From positions 158,990 through 222,989 of the forward strand of contig JBELJZ010000002.1 of assembly GCA_042089915.1 (NCBI GenBank): DNA of 64,000 nt. The letters run 5' to 3'. This stretch comes from UBA8752 sp002172485 (GTDB lineage Bacteria > Bacteroidota > Bacteroidia > Flavobacteriales_D > Sanyastnellaceae). Of the stretch, positions 1 through 7,556 are shown piece by piece. The position numbers and the translations under genes were made by a program. The notes under the pieces were generated by a model. It saw only the letters and a program-made list of their open reading frames with translations, made no database searches and was not told the origin of the DNA. Numbering within the stretch: position 1 is the stretch's first letter; the number at the start of each line of letters is the position of its first letter.

Positions 1-469
1 ACTTGCACGTGCGCACCGGGTGCAGCTTGCGCACGATGTCCAGCACGGCGTGCATGGTCTTCACGGAAGTGTAGGGGCCGAAATATTCCGAGCCATTCCG
101 AATGACTTGGCGCGTCGCATGCACACGGGGGAACCGCTCCTTCCGGATCACGATGGACGGGTACGTCTTGTCGTCTTTGAGTTCGATGTTGAACCGGGGC
201 TGGTGCTCCTTGATGAGGTTGTTCTCGAGGAGGAGGGCGTCGACTTCCGTCTCGACCACGATGAACCGGATGTCGGCGATGCGTTGGACGAGCAGCCGTG
301 TCTTGCCGTTTTCGTAAGTCTTCTTGCCGAAGTAGCTGGCTACGCGCTTTTTGAGGCTCTTCGCTTTGCCGATGTACAGGAGCGTGCCCTCCGCATCGCA
401 ATGCTGGTACACGCCCGGCTTGTCAGGCAGGCGTTGCAGGATGCGTCGGATGTGCGGTGAGGCTTCCAC
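1..469 (-). CDS. uvrC: UvrABC excinuclease subunit C, 5' part (cut by window edge)
   Basis: First 156 codons of the nucleotide-excision-repair nuclease UvrC, which makes both incisions around a UvrB-bound lesion. The N-terminal GIY-YIG domain is clear: GVY at residues 19-21, LYIGKAKSLKKRV from residue 31, the ENNLIK motif, and later FGPYTS. A stop codon lies a short way upstream in frame, and GTG at 469-467 is the only start that keeps the motif near the N terminus, as in homologues. The gene runs off the left edge, so the UvrB-binding and helix-hairpin-helix regions are not visible. It is divergent from the reductase gene that starts at 509. Confidence 0.9.
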   Translation of the reverse strand, partial: MEASPHIRRILQRLPDKPGVYQHCDAEGTLLYIGKAKSLKKRVASYFGKKTYENGKTRLLVQRIADIRFIVVETEVDALLLENNLIKEHQPRFNIELKDDKTYPSIVIRKERFPRVHATRQVIRNGSEYFGPYTSVKTMHAVLDIVRKLHPVRTCK

Positions 470-494
470 TTCAGCGGTGTTGTGAGGGGGAAGT

Positions 495-502
495 TACCTT
501 CG
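495..502 (+). promoter_or_regulatory. Candidate -7 element (TACCTTCG) for the SDR reductase gene
   Basis: TACCTTCG differs from the Bacteroidota -7 consensus TAnnTTTG at one base and ends six bases before ATG 509. The same octamer occurs before gpsA. No convincing -33 TTG at normal spacing is seen. Transcription would start at or next to the start codon. Confidence 0.4.
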
Positions 503-508
503 GCGGCC

Positions 509-1582
509 ATGATGCAACCGACTCCGGGCCACGGCCCTTCCCGCGAATTGGTGACCGGTGCCACCGGATTGGTCGGCATGGAGCGCCTCGCATGGCGGAT
601 GGAGCGGGGTTGGTCAACCGTGGCTTTGCGCCGCAAAAGCAGCGATGTGGACCGGGTGGAACGCGGGTTGCGGGAGCGCTTGGGCGACCGTTTTGACGCG
701 GCGTGGGCGGGCCTCGAATGGCGGGAAGCCGATTTGGACGACGTCTGGGCCTTGGAGGAGGCCATGCAAGGGTGCCATCGGGTGTTCCACGCTGCAGGCC
801 GGGTCAGCTTTCAGCCAGGCGATGAGGCGGCCTTGAAGGCCGTCAATCATTTGGGCACGGACAATGTGGTGCATGCGGCGCTGGCCGCGGGCGTGCAGCG
901 GCTGGTGCACATCAGTTCTGTGGCGGCCCTCGGGCGGGCAGCCATCGATCCGGAGACCGGGGCGTTCCAGCCCGTGAGCGAGCAGTCAGATTGGGCAGAA
1001 GGCGCAGGAGCGTCTCCCTATGGCATCAGCAAGCACGCGGCCGAAATGGAAGTGTGGCGAGGCGAGGCCGAGGGCCTGTCCGTATTGGTGGTGAACCCCA
1101 CGGTAATCCTTGGGGATGCCCGTTATGCGGAAAGCTCGGGCATGATTTTCCAGCGCGCCGCCAAGGGCAGCCGCTACTTTCCGATCGGGGGCAATGGGTT
1201 TGTCGGCGTCGCGGATGTGGCGGCCTCGGTGGCGGCCTTGGATGCCGCTGCGGATCAAGGGCGTGAGGGCATTCTCGGAGAGCGGTTCATCGTGTCCGCA
1301 GAAGATGTGTTGCACCGCGACGTGATGACTTGGGCGGCAGAGGGCCTCGGGGCCGCGCCACCATTGCGACCCCTGACCGGGTGGATGTTGGCGCTGGCAT
1401 GGCGGGCGGCCAGGGTGGTCAGCGTGCTGACCGGGCGGCCTGCAGTCTTGACCCGGGACCTGGCCGAGAACACCCAAAAGGTGCACCGGTATGACACCTC
1501 CAAACTGCAATCGGTCTTGCCGGACTTCCGGTTCACCTCCATTCAGGAGGTGATTCGGGAAGCGACCCGCATGGGGCGCTGA
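509..1582 (+). CDS. NAD(P)-dependent epimerase/reductase (extended SDR family)
   Basis: 357-residue extended short-chain dehydrogenase of the dihydroflavonol-reductase/epimerase type. The Rossmann motif TGATGLVG is at residues 16-23, VFHAAG follows the second beta-alpha unit, the catalytic HISS serine region is present, and YGISK (Tyr and Lys of the active site) is near residue 171. The start chosen is the ATG pair at 509/512, directly after a promoter-like element; GTG 482 upstream would add nine residues. In many Bacteroidota a gene of this type sits beside the DUF4296 and dihydroorotase genes, which follow here on the opposite strand. The substrate cannot be told from sequence. Confidence 0.85.
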   Translation: MMQPTPGHGPSRELVTGATGLVGMERLAWRMERGWSTVALRRKSSDVDRVERGLRERLGDRFDAAWAGLEWREADLDDVWALEEAMQGCHRVFHAAGRVSFQPGDEAALKAVNHLGTDNVVHAALAAGVQRLVHISSVAALGRAAIDPETGAFQPVSEQSDWAEGAGASPYGISKHAAEMEVWRGEAEGLSVLVVNPTVILGDARYAESSGMIFQRAAKGSRYFPIGGNGFVGVADVAASVAALDAAADQGREGILGERFIVSAEDVLHRDVMTWAAEGLGAAPPLRPLTGWMLALAWRAARVVSVLTGRPAVLTRDLAENTQKVHRYDTSKLQSVLPDFRFTSIQEVIREATRMGR

Positions 1583-1602
1583 GGCTCAGTACCACTGGCC
1601 GT

Positions 1603-1953
1603 TCAGCGCATGGAGTCCAAGTGGGCCTGCACGTCTTTCAGCAGAACAGGCAGTGCTTCTGGTTGGCTGTACCACCATTCGTAGGTGGCGGTGAAGGCTG
1701 AGTCTGTGACACCTGCCGCTTCGAGGATTTGGGCGCGGTGCATCGCGCGGGTCCGGTCCCGGTCGCCCTTGAGCATGTGCTGTCGGTGGGCCGCTTCGAG
1801 CAGTTGGATTTCCGCATGCAGGGCAATGAACGCTTCGCGCTCAACGAAGGCGTCCGGTTGGGGCGGCACGTCGCGTTGCGCACGCGGATCGCATCCGGTG
1901 AGGATGAGCCCGCCCCATGCGAGCCAACAGCCGAGGGCACGCCAAGAGATCAT
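1603..1953 (-). CDS. DUF4296-type lipoprotein
   Basis: 116-residue small lipoprotein. The N terminus is a short hydrophobic segment ending in LILTGC, a good lipobox with Cys at about residue 20. The mature part is helical and carries the pattern of the Bacteroidota DUF4296 family (an ILEAAGVTDSAF..TYEWWYSQPE region). Its ATG overlaps the stop of the dihydroorotase gene by 4 bases (ATGA), so the two are translationally coupled. The function of DUF4296 is unknown; the location is presumably a periplasm-facing membrane leaflet. Confidence 0.7.
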   Translation of the reverse strand: MISWRALGCWLAWGGLILTGCDPRAQRDVPPQPDAFVEREAFIALHAEIQLLEAAHRQHMLKGDRDRTRAMHRAQILEAAGVTDSAFTATYEWWYSQPEALPVLLKDVQAHLDSMR

Positions 1954-3329
1954 CGGGCGAATTCTAGGCGGCGTCCGGGGAGCGATTCGCCGTCGGCGGG
2001 TTCGATGACGCGTTCTCCGTCCCACACTTGGACCCCATTGACCCACGTGCCCGCCACGCGGGCCGAGAAGGTGTCGCCGGTGAAGGGCGACCAACCGCAT
2101 TTGCTGAGAATGCCGGAGTCGGTGACGGTCCACGGGGAATTCGGGTCCACCAGAACGAAGTCGGCGGCATAGCCGGGACGGAGGAATCCGCGGTCGGGGA
2201 TGTCAAACAGCTCGGCCACGCGGTGCGCGGTGAGGCGCGGGATGTCGGTCAGGTCGAGCCAGCCTTGGGCGACGCCTTCGTACAGGGCGACCAGAGCGTG
2301 TTGGACAAGGGGTCCGCCAGAGGGCGCCTTCCAATAGTGGTTGGCCTTTTCGGCGACCGTGTGGGGGGCGTGGTCGGTGGCGAGGACGTCGATGGCGCCA
2401 CCGGGCTTGAGGGCGGCGCGGACGGCGGCCCGGTCCTCGGCGGTCTTGACCGCAGGATTCCATTTGATGCGCGTCCCGCGTTCGGCGTAGTCGGCATCCG
2501 TGAACCACAGGTGGTGGGTGCAGGCTTCGGCCGTGACGCGCTTTTCCGAAAGGGGCTTGCTGCCGTCAAACAGGCCGAGTTCCTTGGCCGTCGAGATGTG
2601 CAGGACGTGCAGCCGCGCCCCGGTTCGGGTGGCGAGTTCGACGGCCCGGGAAGAGCTGCGATAGCAAGCCTCGGCGCTGCGGATGATGGGGTGTTGTCCA
2701 ATGGGCACCTCATCGCCGAATTGGGCCTTGGCGGCGGCGGCGTTGGTCCGAATGGTCGCCTCGTCCTCGCAGTGGGTGGCAATCAACATGGGGCACTCCT
2801 TGAAAATGCCCTCGAGGACGGTGGCGTCATCGACCAGCATGTCGCCGGTGGAGCTGCCCATGAAGACCTTCACTCCGCACACCCGTTTCGGGTCGGTCTG
2901 GAGCACTTCGTCGAGGTTGCCGTTGGAGGCGCCCATGAAGAAGCTGTAGTTCGCCGGGCTCACCTCGCCTGCACGGTCGTACTTGTCCTGGAGCAGGTCC
3001 TGCGTCAAGGCCTGCGGGACCGTATTGGGCATCTCCATGAAGGTGGTGATGCCGCCGGCCACAGCAGCGCGGGATTCGGTGGCGATCTCCGCCTTGTGGG
3101 TCAACCCCGGCTCGCGGAAGTGCACCTGGTCGTCGATCATGCCAGGCAACAGGTGAAGCCCGGTGCAGTCGTGGCGCCGTGCTTGTGTTGCGGCCTGCGC
3201 AATGCTGGGGTCAGCGCTGAGGTGGAGGTCGGGACCGACGGCGAGGATGCGGTCATCCTGAATGAGCAAGTCGGCCTTTTCGACGCGCCCTTCGTGGACG
3301 AGGGTGGCGCCGGAAAACAGGTGGGTCAT
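1950..3329 (-). CDS. pyrC: Dihydroorotase
   Basis: 459-residue class I dihydroorotase of pyrimidine biosynthesis (N-carbamoyl-aspartate to dihydroorotate), cytoplasmic amidohydrolase fold. Motifs: PGMIDDQVHFREPGLTHK at about residues 62-79, THCEDEAT, LHVLHISTAKE, and the catalytic-Asp region LATDHAPHT. The first histidine of the usual HxH pair is Gln (DQVH), which I recall as usual for Bacteroidota dihydroorotases and not necessarily a defect. It overlaps the glycosyltransferase gene upstream and the DUF4296 gene downstream by 4 bases each, forming a three-gene operon. Confidence 0.88.
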   Translation of the reverse strand: MTHLFSGATLVHEGRVEKADLLIQDDRILAVGPDLHLSADPSIAQAATQARRHDCTGLHLLPGMIDDQVHFREPGLTHKAEIATESRAAVAGGITTFMEMPNTVPQALTQDLLQDKYDRAGEVSPANYSFFMGASNGNLDEVLQTDPKRVCGVKVFMGSSTGDMLVDDATVLEGIFKECPMLIATHCEDEATIRTNAAAAKAQFGDEVPIGQHPIIRSAEACYRSSSRAVELATRTGARLHVLHISTAKELGLFDGSKPLSEKRVTAEACTHHLWFTDADYAERGTRIKWNPAVKTAEDRAAVRAALKPGGAIDVLATDHAPHTVAEKANHYWKAPSGGPLVQHALVALYEGVAQGWLDLTDIPRLTAHRVAELFDIPDRGFLRPGYAADFVLVDPNSPWTVTDSGILSKCGWSPFTGDTFSARVAGTWVNGVQVWDGERVIEPADGESLPGRRLEFAR

Positions 3330-4069
3330 GCGGTGGGTGTGGCAGGTTGGATGTCGAATCGGCGCATCTGCAGGACGCCGAGGAAGGCCTCCCGGAAGAT
3401 GTTGAGGCTCATTTTGGATGTGCCGAATTCCCGGTCAATGAAGGTGATGGGCACTTCGGCAATGTCGAATCCGAGCTGTCGCGCATTGTATTTCATCTCA
3501 ATCTGGAAGGCGTATCCCACAAAGTGAATGTGGTCCAGTCGGATGGCTCGCAGGGTCTTCGCTCGGTAACACTTGAATCCTGCGGTGGGGTCTTTGACGC
3601 CGAGACCGAGAACGGTGTTGACATAGAGGGATGCGCCGTAGCTCATGGCAATGCGGTGCCACGGCCAATTGGAGACACCGCCACCCTGGGTATATCGCGA
3701 CCCCACGGCCACGCCTGCGCCATCCATGCAGGCTTCCCGCAGGCGCTCGAGGTCCTTGGGGTTGTGGCTGAAATCGGCGTCCATCTCAAAGAGGTAATCG
3801 TACCCTTCGGCGAGCCCCCATTTGAATCCGGCGATGTAGGCCGTGCCCAGTCCGAGTTTGCCGGAACGCTCCAGAAGGTGAATCCGCCCCGGATGGTTGT
3901 CCTGTGCTTCACGCACCAAGTCTGCCGTCCCATCGGGCGACCCGTCATCGACCACCAGCACATGGAACGGCTCGCCGCGCTGGGGAACCAGGCCCATCAC
4001 GGTGTCGAGCATCCGGACGATGTTCTCTTTTTCGTTGTAGGTGGGGATGATGACGAGGCTGTCGGACAC
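3326..4069 (-). CDS. Polyprenol-phosphate mannosyltransferase-like GT2 glycosyltransferase
   Basis: 247-residue family 2 glycosyltransferase resembling dolichol/polyprenol monophosphomannose synthase: PTYNEKENI near the N terminus, VVDDGSPDGT, GLGTAYIAGFKWGL, the metal-binding MDADFSHNP (DxD-type), and the PTAGFKCYRA region. No C-terminal membrane domain follows, so it is the compact bacterial form. It likely transfers a sugar from GDP- or UDP-sugar to a lipid phosphate at the inner face of the membrane. It is first in the operon with dihydroorotase and the DUF4296 protein; its stop overlaps the dihydroorotase start (ATGA). Sugar specificity is inferred only from family resemblance. Confidence 0.85.
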   Translation of the reverse strand: MSDSLVIIPTYNEKENIVRMLDTVMGLVPQRGEPFHVLVVDDGSPDGTADLVREAQDNHPGRIHLLERSGKLGLGTAYIAGFKWGLAEGYDYLFEMDADFSHNPKDLERLREACMDGAGVAVGSRYTQGGGVSNWPWHRIAMSYGASLYVNTVLGLGVKDPTAGFKCYRAKTLRAIRLDHIHFVGYAFQIEMKYNARQLGFDIAEVPITFIDREFGTSKMSLNIFREAFLGVLQMRRFDIQPATPTA

Positions 4070-4090
4070 GTGGAAGGGGCGTTGCTTGGA

Positions 4091-5083
4091 TTACAGGCTC
4101 ATGCGAAGGAGGTTCAACTCTTCGCGGTCGAGGGCCCGCCAGTGGCCGCGGGGGAGGTCCTTCTTGGTCAGGGGACCGAGGGCCGTGCGGTCCAGACGTT
4201 CGACCTCGTATCCGAGGTGCTCGAGGAGCATGGTCAAGGCCTTGGGTCGATTCGAATGGATTTCAACCCCGATTTCCTTGGGCCGCTTGCCGCCATCGAT
4301 CCACTCCGCGGAGGAGACTTTGATGTAGCCCCGCTCGGTTTCCACGCCCTCCACCATGGTGGCGAGGTGCTCGTGTCGGATGGGTTGGCGCAAGGTGACG
4401 TGATAGAGCTGGCGGATTTTGGTGCCCTGTGCGCGCATGCGGTCGGCGAGCTCCGGGTCATTGGTGAACAGCACCAGGCCCGTGTCCATGCGCTCCATTT
4501 TGTCCACTGGAAGCACGACTTCCCGGGTCGCGTTCTTGATGAGGTCCATCACGGTCCGACGGCCTTGCTTGTCGCCCGCGGTGCCCAGGAAATTCTTGGG
4601 CTTGTTCAGGACGATGTACTGTTTCTTCTCCGGCTTGATGCGCTGGCCCTCCACGACGACTTCATCCGTGGGGTGAACCTTGGTGCCCAGTTCGGTGACC
4701 ACGTTTCCATTGACGGTGACTGCACCGGCGGTGATCAACAAGTCGGCTTCGCGGCGGACGCAGACGCCGGCATTGGCGATGAATTTGTTGAGGCGCAACG
4801 GAGCATCTGCATCCTTGAGCGGCGTGCGGCGCTTCGGGCGTTGTGGTCCTCCATGGCGGCGGGCGCCGGGCCCTGAACTTTGGCCACCACGGCCGCCGTG
4901 TTTGCCGCGTTTTGCAGGTCCATCGGAACGGCCGGGTGCGGTCCGGTCCAATTTGGCGTCAGACAGGTTCTTCCGCGAACCGAAGCCCCGCTTGTCCTCC
5001 CCGGATGCAGGGCCTGAACGGCGGTTGGGGTTGTTGGCGCGGCCGGTGCGTTGCGGCTTGCGGGAACGTGGGCGATTGGACAT
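4091..5083 (-). CDS. RluB/RsuA-like pseudouridine synthase with altered catalytic motif
   Basis: 330 residues: a basic, Gly/Arg/Pro-rich N-terminal tail of about 95 residues (common in Bacteroidota homologues), an S4 RNA-binding domain (PLRLNKFIANAGVCVRREAD), and an RsuA/RluB-type synthase domain. The usual catalytic stretch PVGRLDRxTTG appears as PVDKMERMDTG, so the catalytic Asp position is Glu (about residue 197) and the preceding Gly-Arg-Leu is changed. The remaining fold motifs (KNFLGT..D..GRRTVMDLI, FTNDPELA) are intact. ATG 5083 is chosen; a TTG at 5110 overlaps the likely promoter. Expected role is 23S rRNA modification, but activity is uncertain because of the motif change. Confidence 0.75.
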   Translation of the reverse strand: MSNRPRSRKPQRTGRANNPNRRSGPASGEDKRGFGSRKNLSDAKLDRTAPGRSDGPAKRGKHGGRGGQSSGPGARRHGGPQRPKRRTPLKDADAPLRLNKFIANAGVCVRREADLLITAGAVTVNGNVVTELGTKVHPTDEVVVEGQRIKPEKKQYIVLNKPKNFLGTAGDKQGRRTVMDLIKNATREVVLPVDKMERMDTGLVLFTNDPELADRMRAQGTKIRQLYHVTLRQPIRHEHLATMVEGVETERGYIKVSSAEWIDGGKRPKEIGVEIHSNRPKALTMLLEHLGYEVERLDRTALGPLTKKDLPRGHWRALDREELNLLRMSL

Positions 5084-5107
5084 GTGGGGCGAATGCGGCG
5101 TGGCCGT

Positions 5108-5115
5108 CAAAGATA
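5108..5115 (-). promoter_or_regulatory. -7 element (TATCTTTG) upstream of the pseudouridine synthase gene
   Basis: Exact match to TAnnTTTG on the minus strand, 24 bases before ATG 5083. It supports use of that ATG over the upstream TTG. Confidence 0.45.
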
Positions 5116-5154
5116 CGGCAGGTCCTGCGCGGCTTTTGGAGGTCCCCGCGGGGA

Positions 5155-6150
5155 TCAGCGGCTGGGTGCGATTCGCACGCGCTCGTCGGTTCCCGCTGCA
5201 CCACCACGGCCGAACAAGTAGGCGAGGGTGACTCCCCGCTCGAGGAAGGTCATCGCGTGGCGGGCCCGGCTGGCGTCAAGTTGTGCAGCGGCCAGCCCTT
5301 CGACCACCGGGGTCTCTCCGCTGAGGTCACTGGATGCGAGGAATCGGCTGTTGCCCACGGAGATGCCACCACCTTGGACGCGGGCAAGGGCCCTGAAGCG
5401 TCCCCATTGGAGCCACATTCCCACACTGGCGCTTGCACCGGATCCGCTGATGTGCCAGTAGTGTTTGGTGCGGACCCCTTCCCAGCGCACATCGGTGGCG
5501 CACAGGACCACCCCGAGGCTGGCCGCCCCTTGCAGGCCCCAACGGAATTTTCGGTTGGCCGTGTCCCACGTTTGGCGGGTGCGGGCAGCGCGCCCGAATT
5601 CCACGTCGCGTTCGAGGGCGATGCGGATGAAGTTGAGGCCGTCGGAGTGCTCGAAGTTGAAGTCCCGCCACGCCCAATCGAAGGAGCTGCGGTCGTATTG
5701 GACCCCGTTGACGGTGCCGCTGGCCAGGTGAATGGCGTGTGGCACTTTGTACTTCAGGTGGTCCCAACCGGCGCTGACCCACAGTGCGCCGCGGCGGCCA
5801 TCGCGGACACGCCGCCCGACCCGGGCGTTGAACTGTGGAATGGTGAAAGCGGTAGGGTTGAGGTGGATTTTCGGGTCAAAGGCCGCCGGCATGTCGGTGG
5901 CTTGGATGTCGTGGAGCGTGAGGTCAATGCCCGGCCCCACAAACCGGATGTCCGTCTGTCCGTATTGGGCGCGATGGTATCCCCAATGGACATACCATTT
6001 GGCCTCCGCCTTGGGGGTATCGACCCACCCGATGGCCTGTCCCATGGCCCGGCTTCCCGTTTGGGCATGGAGGGCACTTGCAGCGCAGGACAGGAGCAGC
6101 ATCCAAAGCCAAGGGGCGCGTTTGCAAAGCCGAGTGGGACGGGGGCACAT
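5155..6150 (-). CDS. Secreted/outer-membrane protein, beta-barrel-like, function unknown
   Basis: 331 residues with a signal peptide (hydrophobic core after KRAPW, cleavage after SALHAQ near residue 25). The mature part alternates polar and aromatic/hydrophobic residues (WYVHWGYHRAQYGQ, ALWVSAGWDHLKYKV, WHISGSGASASVGMWLQWG), as expected of an outer-membrane beta-barrel, and ends in basic and polar residues. No enzyme motif is seen. The start at 6150 is the ATG just before the signal peptide and lies seven bases after TACTTTCG. It is divergent from yraN. I do not recognise the family. Confidence 0.65.
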   Translation of the reverse strand: MCPRPTRLCKRAPWLWMLLLSCAASALHAQTGSRAMGQAIGWVDTPKAEAKWYVHWGYHRAQYGQTDIRFVGPGIDLTLHDIQATDMPAAFDPKIHLNPTAFTIPQFNARVGRRVRDGRRGALWVSAGWDHLKYKVPHAIHLASGTVNGVQYDRSSFDWAWRDFNFEHSDGLNFIRIALERDVEFGRAARTRQTWDTANRKFRWGLQGAASLGVVLCATDVRWEGVRTKHYWHISGSGASASVGMWLQWGRFRALARVQGGGISVGNSRFLASSDLSGETPVVEGLAAAQLDASRARHAMTFLERGVTLAYLFGRGGAAGTDERVRIAPSR

Positions 6151-6157
6151 GGAGCGG

Positions 6158-6165
6158 CGAAAGTA
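6158..6165 (-). promoter_or_regulatory. Candidate -7 element (TACTTTCG) for the outer-membrane protein gene
   Basis: One mismatch to TAnnTTTG, seven bases upstream of ATG 6150 on the minus strand. It belongs to the same short-leader pattern as several other genes in the window. Confidence 0.35.
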
Positions 6166-6190
6166 GGGGTTTCTCTGACCGGACCTGCCG

Positions 6191-6580
6191 ATGTTGGCCC
6201 GCATGGAAACGGAGAAACAAGGCATCGGAAGGTGGGGGGAGAATGTGGCGCGGAACCATTTGGTCCAGCAGGGTTGGGAGGTGTTGGAAACACGGTGGCG
6301 CGTGGGCCGATTGGAGGTGGATCTCATTGCGCGGGATGGGCCATTCTTGGTCATCGTGGAGATCAAGACGAGGACGGAACCAGTGCAGGCGGGCTGGCAC
6401 CGCATGGTGTCGCGCGCACAGCAGGAGCGGCTCATTCGGGCTGCTCGGGCGTATCTCTCCCGTCACCCGGATGGGGCGTTGGAGGTCAGGTTCGACGTGG
6501 TGGCCGTGTTGCGCAATCGGTATGGCCACCGCATCCTGCATACCCCGTCGGCATTCTACCCGTTGCTTCGCCGCACATGA
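6191..6580 (+). CDS. YraN family protein (UPF0102, endonuclease-like fold)
   Basis: 129 residues matching the YraN/UPF0102 family: GRWGENVARNHLVQQGWEVLETRWR, then GRLEVDLIARDGPFLVIVEIKTR, the restriction-endonuclease-like core (E..D..E-x-K). Family length is normal (about 115-130). Internal ATG 6203 (METEKQ) is an equally plausible start. The cellular role is not established; the fold suggests a nuclease or Holliday-junction-related function. Confidence 0.85.
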   Translation: MLARMETEKQGIGRWGENVARNHLVQQGWEVLETRWRVGRLEVDLIARDGPFLVIVEIKTRTEPVQAGWHRMVSRAQQERLIRAARAYLSRHPDGALEVRFDVVAVLRNRYGHRILHTPSAFYPLLRRT

Positions 6581-6653
6581 AACGCACGGGGACCTGTGGG
6601 GATTCCTCCGTTGGGCCATGCGATGGCGCGGATTTCCGACGTTGTTTCGGTAC

Positions 6654-7526
6654 ATGGAACAGCGCTCCGTCTACCTCATCATCATCGCCACGCTGGCGTT
6701 GACCGTCGGCTACCTCGGATATCAGGTCTCCCAACAAGGGAACACGATTGAAGTCCAGTCCGAGCAGATTGAAACCGGCAACCTGGAGCGGGACGCCTTG
6801 GAGTTGGACTTGCAGAAGTTGCGCTTCAGCTACGACACCCTCCAAACGGAGAACAGTTTGATGATGGCGGAGATGGCCGCCCAGCGCAGTGAGATTGACG
6901 GGCTCATCCAAAAGGTGCGGAGCCGCAATTACAGTGTGTCCAAACTCAAAAAGGAGACCGAAACCTTGCGCCGCATCATGCAAGGCTATGTGGTGACCAT
7001 CGATTCGCTCAACCAAGCCAACATCGCGCTGCAAATGGAGCGGGACGCCATGGCCCAGGAGGTGACCCAAGTCAAGGAGCGCAACCAGGATTTGCAACGC
7101 CGACAGGAAAACATGGAGGGCATCATCGAGGCGGGCCGGGTGTTGCAGGCCATGGACCTCACGCCCATGGCCATCCGGGTCACATCGACAGGCTCTCAAC
7201 GGGAAACGGGCCGCGCCAAGCGGGCCGAGATGATCAAGACGTGTTTCACGTTGATGGAGAACCGCATTGCCGATAAGGGGGCGCGCACTTTGTTCCTCGA
7301 AGTGGTCTCACCGGATGGCCGCCTGCTGCCCCCCGGGGACCGGGCTCCCGTGGCCATGAGCGGCGGAGTACCGGCATCGGCCGCCCGGTCGCTGGACTAC
7401 AGCGGCGAGCGCATGGAGGCCTGCATCTTCTTCACGGCGGCAGAGCCCTTCGAATCTGGGGTGTACACGGTGCACCTTGTCGATGCTGGCGAGCGCATCG
7501 CCACCACCGACCTCATCCTCCGTTGA
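6654..7526 (+). CDS. Membrane-anchored coiled-coil protein, function unknown
   Basis: 290 residues. One membrane segment near the N terminus (VYLIIIATLALTVGYLGY, about residues 6-23) is followed by a long heptad-rich coiled coil (about 30-170; many Glu, Gln, Leu, Lys, as in SEQIETGNLERDALELDLQ). A compact C-terminal domain of about 115 residues follows, with AIRVTSTG and GARTLFLEVVSPDGR. ATG 6654 is chosen because the membrane segment follows at once. Similar TM-plus-coiled-coil proteins occur widely in Bacteroidota without a defined role. No partner is evident; yraN lies upstream. Confidence 0.7.
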   Translation: MEQRSVYLIIIATLALTVGYLGYQVSQQGNTIEVQSEQIETGNLERDALELDLQKLRFSYDTLQTENSLMMAEMAAQRSEIDGLIQKVRSRNYSVSKLKKETETLRRIMQGYVVTIDSLNQANIALQMERDAMAQEVTQVKERNQDLQRRQENMEGIIEAGRVLQAMDLTPMAIRVTSTGSQRETGRAKRAEMIKTCFTLMENRIADKGARTLFLEVVSPDGRLLPPGDRAPVAMSGGVPASAARSLDYSGERMEACIFFTAAEPFESGVYTVHLVDAGERIATTDLILR

Positions 7527-7556
7527 CGAACTGCTGTTGCGGGCACGGGGCGGTCG

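Noticed and set aside
1950..3329. Dihydroorotase as an inactive homologue because HxH reads QVH
   Set aside because: The DQVHFREPG form is, to my knowledge, usual in Bacteroidota dihydroorotases, and all other ligand motifs are intact, so I treat it as active.
2028..3527. A 499-codon plus-strand frame antisense to dihydroorotase
   Set aside because: Antisense of a complete enzyme gene; Gly/Val-rich with no family features.
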